This document shows, in pieces, positions 1-5,069 of a stretch of DNA of 5,551 bases. The notes under the pieces were generated by a model. That model saw only the letters and a list, made by a program, of their open reading frames with translations. It made no database searches and had not been told where the DNA came from. Origin of the DNA: JAAOZP01 sp964616835 (GTDB lineage: Archaea; Thermoproteota; EX4484-205; JAAOZP01); NCBI GenBank assembly GCA_964616835.1, contig CAZTSG010000067.1:1-5551 (forward strand), read 5' to 3'. The position numbers and the translations under genes were made by a program. Every line of letters starts with the position of its first letter. Positions within the stretch are counted from its first letter, which is position 1.

Positions 1-85
1 AAAATTCTTGATTAACAGGCTTTTTTAAGGGCGTTAACAAGGTTTTTCCCAATCACGTGGGTAATCTTGCATTAGACTAGATAGT
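1..85. other. Left-edge non-coding stretch with T-runs and small repeats
   Basis: No gene is seen in the first 144 bases. This part has T-runs at 21-26 and 43-47, which in archaea can mark the transcript end of an upstream plus-strand gene outside the window. TTAACAGG (12-19) recurs as TTAACAAGG (34-42), 22 bp apart, near two helical turns. CCCA/TGGG (48-51, 58-61) flank ATCACG, overlapping the palindrome CACGTG (54-59). These could be protein-binding sites for the regulator gene; nothing confirms it. Confidence 0.35.
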
Positions 86-97
86 AAGTTTTTTTAC
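86..97 (+). promoter_or_regulatory. Possible T-rich TATA-like element for the four-gene cluster
   Basis: AAGTTTTTTTAC lies about 50 nt upstream of the ATG at 145. At archaeal spacing (TATA centre about 26 nt before the start site) transcription would begin near 118, leaving a leader of about 27 nt and placing the palindrome at 109-129 across the start site. It is a poor match to a TTTAWAWA box; CTTTTTTAAG at 20-29 is an alternative that would give a leader near 95 nt. Weak evidence; the choice between them cannot be settled here. Confidence 0.3.
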
Positions 98-108
98 ATG
101 AAAATGCT

Positions 109-129
109 AATTAGCGGAGAACGCTTATT
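109..129 (+). repeat. Imperfect inverted repeat in the leader before the regulator gene
   Basis: AAT-T-AGCG (109-116) pairs with CGCT-T-ATT (122-129) around the 5-nt loop GAGAA: seven pairs with a single T-T mismatch. It ends 15 nt before the ATG of a gene encoding an HTH protein and covers the start site expected from the T-rich element at 86-97. It could be an operator half-site pair or a small RNA hairpin; function is inferred only from position. Confidence 0.4.
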
Positions 130-144
130 CATACTGCGGGGGAA

Positions 145-912
145 ATGAGCAGGCCGAGGTTGGAGCAGATTAGGAGGAAGATGAATCTCATATCTTTGCT
201 TAATGTGGTTAAGAACAATTATACTTACCATGAGCTTTCGCAAATAACCGGCCTGCCCATTACTGTTTTAGCTAGGTATGCGAAGGGGCATGTGCTTCCC
301 TCTGACGACAGGGTTAATGAGCTATACCAAGTTCTCACTGAGAAAATCCCGTTGGAGGAGCTTATACTCAGCAGGCTTGTTATAGATGAATCAGGCTATT
401 TCGATTCTTCTCACGTCATATGGGATGTGGATCTCCTTAGGCTAGTCAGCCAGAAAGTATCATTGCTGTTCGCAGGTAAAAAGGTGGATAAGGTTATGAC
501 TGCAGCCGTAGACGGTATACCATTAGCGTCTTTCATAGCTGAAGAACTTGGTGCAGACCTTGCAATAGCTAAAAAGTATAAGGAGGTTGGTGTTAAGGAC
601 TTTCTGGAAGTCACTTACGTGATAGGGGGCTCCGCAGTAGTCAGCTCCCTTTATATACCTAAGAATTCTTTAAAGAAGGATGACTCTGTTTTGATCGTTG
701 ATGACGCTGTCAGAACCGGGGAGACAAATGTCGCATTGATAAAGCTGGCTGAAAAGGCTAAGGCTAATATAGTGGGCTTATTCATCCTTATTGCGACTGG
801 CAGAGATTGGAGAGAAAGGCTTCAGAAGGAAACGAGCGCGCCGATATACGTGCTGGCAGAAATAAGCCCAAAGAGGCTCGTGGAAGTCAACCAGAAAAAG
901 TTCTCGACGTAG
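145..912 (+). CDS. gfcR: HTH-phosphoribosyltransferase transcriptional regulator (GfcR / PyrE-like)
   Basis: Probable DNA-binding regulator built from an N-terminal helix-turn-helix and a C-terminal type I phosphoribosyltransferase fold. Residues about 27-50 (YHELSQITGLPITVLARYAKG) read as an HTH with a recognition helix. Residues 182-194 (VLIVDDAVRTGET) are the 13-residue PRPP-binding signature with the Asp-Asp pair D186/D187. AVDGIPLA (121-128) and the K143/K144 segment match the usual phosphate- and PRPP-contacting loops of orotate PRTase-like proteins. Length 255 aa is as expected for this fused family. In haloarchaea GfcR controls sugar-catabolic genes; what this homologue controls is not visible. 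It is first in a four-gene cluster, so autoregulation with PRPP or a nucleotide as ligand is an inference. The ATG at 145 follows a G-rich stretch and overlaps the TGA of a tiny upstream ORF. The family call is firm; the symbol is by analogy, and a true orotate PRTase is less likely because of the HTH. Confidence 0.85.
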   Translation: MSRPRLEQIRRKMNLISLLNVVKNNYTYHELSQITGLPITVLARYAKGHVLPSDDRVNELYQVLTEKIPLEELILSRLVIDESGYFDSSHVIWDVDLLRLVSQKVSLLFAGKKVDKVMTAAVDGIPLASFIAEELGADLAIAKKYKEVGVKDFLEVTYVIGGSAVVSSLYIPKNSLKKDDSVLIVDDAVRTGETNVALIKLAEKAKANIVGLFILIATGRDWRERLQKETSAPIYVLAEISPKRLVEVNQKKFST

Positions 913-916
913 GAGG
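912..916 (+). promoter_or_regulatory. Shine-Dalgarno site abutting the GTG start of the ligase gene
   Basis: GGAGG at 912-916 begins on the last base of the upstream TAG and touches the GTG at 917 with no spacer, the combined string GGAGGGTGATT being close to a full anti-Shine-Dalgarno match. A zero spacer is poor for initiation at 917, while the next ATG at 956 is too far away (39 nt). The start of the ligase gene therefore stays open, with 917 preferred because of coupling to the upstream stop. Confidence 0.6.
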
Positions 917-1990
917 GTGATTTCATCGGGCTCCAGTGCTGCTCTTAGAGTTAGGATGCTAAATCTCGGGGAAAAGCGTATTGAGGATGCTTTATCCGTT
1001 TTTGAAGCCCTCTCCCTGAGAGATCGGAAACCAGAGGCTCCGATCATAATCATGCACAGGAATAAAGGTAAGAGCGTTAGCCTAGGATGCTTCCAAATCG
1101 CCGACGAAGATTTTGCAATAAACTACTTGCGTAAGAAGAATTTGGACTACTTTTTCAGACTCCACGGCGGGGATGCGATGCTTCACGATGAGAACCAGGT
1201 TGGAATAGGGGTTGTAGTGCCAAATGATGAGAAATATAGGGAGATACACTCCTCTCTGATAAGCCTCCTGCTGAAGAGAAACGGTGTCAAGAGTTTTCAA
1301 GTTACAAATGACTACGTAATATGCTTCAACAAGATCTTAGGTGAAGTAACTTACTTGGAGAAAGAGAACCTCCTAAGCTGGTTTACAGTGCTCTACCTTA
1401 AGAGGAGCTATGAGGAGATAGCGGGGTTAAAATCCCCAAAAGAGCAGTTGATTAAGGATAGGGCAAGCAAGCTTAAGGAGAGTTGCATAGGGCTGGATCA
1501 GGTTTTGGGGAAACAGGTCTCGGCGGGACAGGTTTTTGAAATGGTTAAGGAAGTTTTATCGGAGGAGTTAAATTTCAGACTAAGTGCTTTCAGGCTTGGG
1601 ATTGCCGATAAAAAATCCTTTTGGAAAAGCAGGGAAATGCTTAGGAAGAACAGAATATCTGAGAGAATCAGACTCAATTACTTGCAGCTTAAACACTCAG
1701 CAATGCCCAGCGAAACCTTCCTTTTTTCGAAGAGGCTGATGAACGGCTTCCTAAGGGTATGGGTGAAGATTAAGGATAAGAGTGTGGAAAGAGTAAGTAT
1801 TTCAGGAAGCTTCATGTTCGAGCCGCCTGAGAAACTGCAAAATTTTGAGAAGATGCTGGAGGACAGTCCTCTTGAAGAAACCCCTTTAACCGAGAAGATT
1901 ACGCAATTCTTTATTAACGAGAAGATTAAGGCATCATTCACCCCGTTCGACATTGTTGAACTCTTGTGTAAAGCCCCCGGTGGTAAATGA
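917..1990 (+). CDS. lplA: Lipoate-protein ligase A-like protein with fused C-terminal (LplB-like) domain
   Basis: Member of the biotin/lipoate A/B ligase fold, which attaches lipoate (or a related acyl group) through an acyl-AMP to a lysine of a carrier such as glycine cleavage H protein. Residues 48-60 contain the SLGCFQ turn (usual form xxGxxQ). RLHGGDAMLHD at 81-91 matches the RRxxGGGxxxHD signature, and K139 in NKILGE (138-143) sits where the ligase catalytic lysine is expected. From about residue 281 a second domain with ISGSFMFEPPEKL (295-307) resembles the accessory LplA C-terminal/LplB domain, which in several archaea is a separate protein. Departures from consensus (Asp86 for the third Gly, Leu for the second Arg, LGEV after the lysine) make the exact acyl substrate uncertain. 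Length 357 aa fits a two-domain ligase. The GTG start at 917 is only 4 nt after the upstream stop, with its Shine-Dalgarno abutting it; an in-frame ATG lies at 956. The 3' end overlaps the next gene by ATGA. Confidence 0.8.
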   Translation: MISSGSSAALRVRMLNLGEKRIEDALSVFEALSLRDRKPEAPIIIMHRNKGKSVSLGCFQIADEDFAINYLRKKNLDYFFRLHGGDAMLHDENQVGIGVVVPNDEKYREIHSSLISLLLKRNGVKSFQVTNDYVICFNKILGEVTYLEKENLLSWFTVLYLKRSYEEIAGLKSPKEQLIKDRASKLKESCIGLDQVLGKQVSAGQVFEMVKEVLSEELNFRLSAFRLGIADKKSFWKSREMLRKNRISERIRLNYLQLKHSAMPSETFLFSKRLMNGFLRVWVKIKDKSVERVSISGSFMFEPPEKLQNFEKMLEDSPLEETPLTEKITQFFINEKIKASFTPFDIVELLCKAPGGK

Positions 1991-2547
1991 GCATGGAGGA
2001 GAAAGAGCTCTTCCCGATTCAGGCAAAGAGAAGTCGTGACGAAATATGCGTTACAGACAGGGATGCTGTAGAGTGGCTTGACTCCAAGGGGTATGGTTTC
2101 AGATTCGAGGACAACCTGTTGGTTTTAAGGCCTTTCGAAGCACTGTACCTTATGAGTCAGGACAAGCTTGTTCTCTACCAGAAGTCTAAGCAGCTAGGCT
2201 TCCATGAATACCTCCACCTCTTGGAGAAAGAGGATGCTGACATTTGGCTGAGATACTTGATATACAAGGATTTGAGGGATAAGGGTTATGTTGTTAAAGA
2301 CGGCTACGGCTTCGGGATAGACTTCAAAGTTTACGAAGCAGGTGAATACGGCTCAAAGCCTGCGAAATATCTTGTTTATGGGGTTGTTGAAGGTGTACCT
2401 CTCCCCGTCACCAAGCTTTACAACATACTTAAGCACGCATACTCTTTGAGAAAGACGTTGATAATCGCGACTGTGGACAGGAGGAGTGAAATAGTTTATT
2501 ACATGCTCTCCTCCCTCCTGATGGGCAAGGAGACCGGGGGAGAATAG
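1987..2547 (+). CDS. endA: tRNA-splicing endonuclease subunit, probably the structural (non-catalytic) subunit
   Basis: Archaeal tRNA-intron endonuclease cuts the bulge-helix-bulge of pre-tRNAs in the cytoplasm. Residues about 1-85 form the small N-terminal domain. The nuclease-fold C-terminal domain starts at IYKDLRDKGYVVKDGYGFG (92-110), followed by DFKVY (112-116), AKYLVYGVVEG (126-136) and the AYSLRKTLIIATVD segment (151-164). Of the Tyr/His/Lys triad, Tyr116 and Lys156 can be placed, but the expected His of the (E)HSKYLV motif is replaced, with Pro125 at that position. In crenarchaea the enzyme is an alpha2-beta2 heterotetramer whose beta subunit lacks catalytic residues, so this is probably beta, with the catalytic subunit encoded elsewhere. 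Length 186 aa is normal for a single-unit subunit. ATG 1987 overlaps the previous stop (ATGA). ATG 1993 gives a better spacing (8 nt) to GGTGGT at 1979-1984 and may be the true start. hisS follows after 2 nt, which fits a tRNA-function pair. Confidence 0.88.
   Translation: MSMEEKELFPIQAKRSRDEICVTDRDAVEWLDSKGYGFRFEDNLLVLRPFEALYLMSQDKLVLYQKSKQLGFHEYLHLLEKEDADIWLRYLIYKDLRDKGYVVKDGYGFGIDFKVYEAGEYGSKPAKYLVYGVVEGVPLPVTKLYNILKHAYSLRKTLIIATVDRRSEIVYYMLSSLLMGKETGGE
2536..2542 (+). promoter_or_regulatory. Ribosome binding site deciding the TTG start of hisS
   Basis: GGGGGAG lies inside the last codons of the upstream endonuclease gene and ends 7 nt before TTG at 2550. This spacing supports the TTG over the ATG at codon 11, which would cut into the conserved N-terminal synthetase motif. 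Confidence 0.65.
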
Positions 2548-2549
2548 GG

Positions 2550-3836
2550 TTGAGAGAAGACTCGCTTACGCTGAGAGGCATGCGGAACCTACTGCCTAGG
2601 GAGAAGGCTAAGCTGAACAGGATTGAGAGCGAGATAAGAAGGCTCTTCAAAATATACGGGTTCCAGGAAGTTGAGACGCCCACCATCGAGCCCTTGGAGC
2701 TCTTCGAGCTCAAATCGGGGGAGGAGATCAGGCACAGGATGTACAGGTTCAAAGACCTCGGTGGCAGAGATGTTGTATTAAGGCCTGAGGCAACTGCCTC
2801 CGTTACCAAGCTCGTCGTGCAGGAGATGCGCAGCATGCCGCTCCCCATAAAAATAGGCTATATTCTGAACGCCTTCCGGTACGATGAGCCGCAATACGGT
2901 AGGTATAGAGAGTTTAAGCAAGGGGGATTCGAAATCTTCGGGACTAAGAGTCCGATGGCTGATGCTGAAATACTTGAAGTATCGTCAAGGCTAATGGATA
3001 GTCTTGGGATAAAGGATTATTACATAAAGATAGGGCATGAGGGAGTTCTAAGAGCAGTATTAGCCTTCTTCAATGTGGAGGAGAGTACTCAAGACAGGGT
3101 TCTGGGCCTGATAGATAAGGAGAGGCTTACCGAGGCCTTCGAAATACTTGCCTCATTGCCGAAGGGTGGGGAAGCAATAGAACTTATCAAAAGCCTTTGG
3201 GAGATTAAGAGCAAGAACCCCGGAGAAGCGTTGAAACGTGCCGAGGCTCTTCTTAAAGATCTTCCTGGGGCGCTGGAGCAATTGGAGAACTTCAGGGAGA
3301 TAATAGAGCTCGCTAAGGCTAGCGGAGTCGGCGAGTTGCTTGTCGACATGGGTTTCGCAAGAGGCCTAGACTATTATACAGGGATGATTTTCGAAGTATA
3401 CGCTAAGGATCTGAGGATAGCTGTCAACGGCGGTGGGAGGTACGATAAGCTTGCTGGTCTCTTAGGATGGGATGTCCCCGCCGTGGGCTGTGCACCCGGC
3501 ATAGACCGTTTAAGCCTAGTGTTGGATGAAGATGCTGTTCCGAAGAATGAAGTAGCCTGTTTAGTCGTGAGCATGGTTAAGGAGGGTGATCTAGCTGCGA
3601 CACGGCTGGCGAGCATGCTCAGGATGAAGGGTATCCCAGCGATAATCGACCCGACGAGGAGGGATTTGAGCAAAGCTCTCTCATACGCTTCTAAGAGGGG
3701 GATAAAATATGTTGCAATAATCGGCAGCAGGGAGGTTGAGAACAACGTTGTCACTTTGAAAAACATGGATGCTGGAAGCCAGGAGGAGCTTAAGCCTGAG
3801 CAAGTCGTTGAAAAACTATCTTCCTACAGTGTCTAA
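2550..3836 (+). CDS. hisS: Histidyl-tRNA synthetase
   Basis: Class II aminoacyl-tRNA synthetase that charges tRNA-His with histidine using ATP; cytoplasmic homodimer. N-terminal LRGMRNLLPRE (8-18) is the family opening. Motif 1 lies around GFQEVETPTIEPLELF (37-52), and the LRPEAT loop is at 77-82. Motif 2 AFRYDEPQYGRYREFKQ spans 108-124. The histidine-specific RGLDYYTG is at 271-278, GGGRYDKL at 294-301, and motif 3 GCAPGIDRL at 313-321. Between motif 2 and the RGLDYYTG segment lies the usual insertion domain (about 160-265). Residues about 332-428 are the anticodon-binding domain. All signature residues are present and the 428-aa length is typical, so it should be active. The TTG start at 2550 is supported by GGGGGAG at 2536-2542 with a 7-nt spacer; the next in-frame ATG is codon 11, inside the conserved region. 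It is last in the plus-strand cluster, and its TAA overlaps the stop of the convergent gene. Confidence 0.97.
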   Translation: MREDSLTLRGMRNLLPREKAKLNRIESEIRRLFKIYGFQEVETPTIEPLELFELKSGEEIRHRMYRFKDLGGRDVVLRPEATASVTKLVVQEMRSMPLPIKIGYILNAFRYDEPQYGRYREFKQGGFEIFGTKSPMADAEILEVSSRLMDSLGIKDYYIKIGHEGVLRAVLAFFNVEESTQDRVLGLIDKERLTEAFEILASLPKGGEAIELIKSLWEIKSKNPGEALKRAEALLKDLPGALEQLENFREIIELAKASGVGELLVDMGFARGLDYYTGMIFEVYAKDLRIAVNGGGRYDKLAGLLGWDVPAVGCAPGIDRLSLVLDEDAVPKNEVACLVVSMVKEGDLAATRLASMLRMKGIPAIIDPTRRDLSKALSYASKRGIKYVAIIGSREVENNVVTLKNMDAGSQEELKPEQVVEKLSSYSV

Positions 3837-4960
3837 TACCCTGGTTCTTGAGACAATAAGTGTATATTCCCTATCCTGATTTTGTTCAAGTGTTTCTTAG
3901 CGGCATTGTAGCATTCTCTAGCCTGTTTCCAACTAGTAGTTGGCAAATCATCCATAACGTACTGCGGGTAGAAGGCTAAAAGCGTGTATGGAATATCCGG
4001 ATCGATTTCTGCTATGAATCTTGCAATATTCTCAACTTCGACAGCATCCACGTATCCCGGGACGAGCAGCGTGCTCGCGGTTAAAACAGGCACTTCCAGA
4101 CGCTGCTTGAAAAATCTCTCGCCTATTTCCCTGAAGTTGTCTAGGGCAGCCCTGTTGGAGACCCCGCACAATACCTTGCTAAGACTCTCGTCCCACACCT
4201 TGAGGTCGAACTTAACTATGCCTCCGCTCTTAAGAGATAATTCGGCAGCTTTCAGTGCTAGGCTCCTCGACATGTTTCCATTAGTCTCCCAGCATATTCT
4301 CAGTATACGCTTCTCCTCCTCGGCCTTCTGAAGAGCAATCCGACTGGTTTCAAGAGCATGTAACATCTGAGTGGAAGGGTCTCCTCCGAAGAAGCATACG
4401 CATGAGACATTCTGCTCTACCTTCGAAGCAAGCTCTGCAGCGTTCACTAATGGCTTAAGGCTTTGAGACATTTGCCTGAAATGCCAGTTCTGGCAGAATA
4501 GACAGTCAAAGCTACAGCTACCGTAGAAAACAGCTAGGTTCACATACCCTTCTTCAACACCGGGTTTGTAAGCATACTTGGGGTAGCCTGCACCAGTGCA
4601 GCCTGGGCAGAACCACCATGCTACACAGTTAGTTGGAAGAGGATCGTAGTACCATTCTAAGACGCCCTTCTCCGGAGTCCCGCCGAGCCTGTTTAAACTA
4701 CCGTTCTGATTCGAAACTAGGCCGCAGAAACCCTTTTCTCCACGCCTTATTCTACAATCGTTAGCGCATATTCCGCAGGGTAAACCATCCGAATCCCTTG
4801 GAGGAGCCGGGGGAAGCCCGAAGGCCCTCCTAGTATCGGCGTGAACGCGTCCAGCTATTTCCACAGCCTCCTCAGAGCATTCCCTTATGCATTTCAAACA
4901 AACACCCAGTTGACTAGCTATTAGAGGGGAATCGTCTCCACAGATTAAACACCTTCCCAA
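3833..4960 (-). CDS. Radical SAM protein, PflA/AmrS-like (COG1180 type), cysteine-rich
   Basis: Radical SAM enzyme of unknown substrate. The cluster motif CSFDCLFC (C149, C153, C156) binds the SAM-ligating 4Fe-4S. GGDPS (192-196) stands in the GGEP SAM-binding position, and ETNGN (225-229), KFDLKVWD (250-257) and YPQYVMDD (331-338) are typical of pyruvate formate-lyase-activase-like archaeal proteins. Three further cysteine groups lie upstream: C4-x2-C7 with C21-x2-C24 (zinc-ribbon-like, plus C28); C62-x2-C65-x3-C69-x8-C78, resembling the CxxCxxxC...GxCG module of AmmeMemoRadiSam radical SAM proteins; and C112, C118, C121 in a roughly 20-residue insert just before the radical SAM motif. Total is 20 Cys in 375 aa, implying an anaerobic lifestyle and possible auxiliary clusters. 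Neither a Memo/AMMECR1 partner nor a glycyl-radical enzyme is in the window. The TTG start follows AGGAG at 4969-4965 with a 4-nt spacer and gives a sensible CxxC N-terminus. It has its own promoter and converges on hisS with a 4-nt overlap. Confidence 0.88.
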   Translation of the reverse strand: MGRCLICGDDSPLIASQLGVCLKCIRECSEEAVEIAGRVHADTRRAFGLPPAPPRDSDGLPCGICANDCRIRRGEKGFCGLVSNQNGSLNRLGGTPEKGVLEWYYDPLPTNCVAWWFCPGCTGAGYPKYAYKPGVEEGYVNLAVFYGSCSFDCLFCQNWHFRQMSQSLKPLVNAAELASKVEQNVSCVCFFGGDPSTQMLHALETSRIALQKAEEEKRILRICWETNGNMSRSLALKAAELSLKSGGIVKFDLKVWDESLSKVLCGVSNRAALDNFREIGERFFKQRLEVPVLTASTLLVPGYVDAVEVENIARFIAEIDPDIPYTLLAFYPQYVMDDLPTTSWKQARECYNAAKKHLNKIRIGNIHLLSQEPGY

Positions 4961-4964
4961 TCTT

Positions 4965-4969
4965 CTCCT
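4965..4969 (-). promoter_or_regulatory. Ribosome binding site of the radical SAM gene
   Basis: On the minus strand AGGAG (4969 to 4965) precedes TTG (4960-4958) by 4 nt (AAGA). It supports the TTG start, which yields the N-terminal CxxC pair at residues 4 and 7. The promoter element upstream would place the transcript start almost at this site, giving a leader of only about 10 nt. Confidence 0.65.
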
Positions 4970-4990
4970 AAAGTATTCTTGAAAGGAACT

Positions 4991-5001
4991 CTTTTAAACT
5001 T
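4991..5001 (-). promoter_or_regulatory. Archaeal TATA-box promoter of the radical SAM gene
   Basis: Minus-strand AAGTTTAAAAG (5001 to 4991) contains TTTAAA with flanking A/T and resembles crenarchaeal TATA boxes. Its centre near 4995 predicts transcription starting near 4970, just before the AGGAG and the TTG start. It lies in the only gap between the permease and the radical SAM gene, so the latter is probably transcribed on its own. Confidence 0.55.
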
Positions 5002-5020
5002 AGGTAACCAGAGCTATCCT

Positions 5021-5035
5021 AGAGGACTTGCCTCT
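5021..5035 (-). terminator. Weak hairpin downstream of the permease, possible 3'-end element
   Basis: AGAGG (5021-5025) and CCTCT (5031-5035) can pair around a 5-nt loop ACTTG, 35-49 nt beyond the permease stop on the minus strand. There is no T-run right after it; the nearest T-rich bases belong to the TATA element. It could be a transcript end or chance. Confidence 0.25.
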
Positions 5036-5069
5036 CTAACATTGATTATTACTGCAAATCCTATAACTC

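Noticed and set aside
1224..1259. ATGATGA followed by CTGA, resembling boxes C and D of an archaeal C/D guide RNA
   Set aside because: Lies inside the ligase coding frame, with no C'/D' boxes and no terminal stem; most likely chance.
1891..1928. Exact 11-bp direct repeat CGAGAAGATTA, copies 27 bp apart
   Set aside because: In-frame repetition of Glu-Lys-Ile codons within the ligase C-terminal domain; no sign of a mobile or regulatory repeat.
2429..2848. 139-codon minus-strand open frame opposite the endonuclease/hisS junction
   Set aside because: Lies antisense to two well-supported genes, composition is Ser/Leu-rich as in shadow frames, and no recognisable motif.
3374..3766. 130-codon minus-strand open frame opposite the hisS 3' half
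   Set aside because: Fully antisense to conserved HisRS motifs; no start-site signals or family features.
3984..4331. 115-codon plus-strand open frame inside the radical SAM gene
   Set aside because: Antisense shadow; low-complexity Ser/Leu/Thr composition and no domain features.
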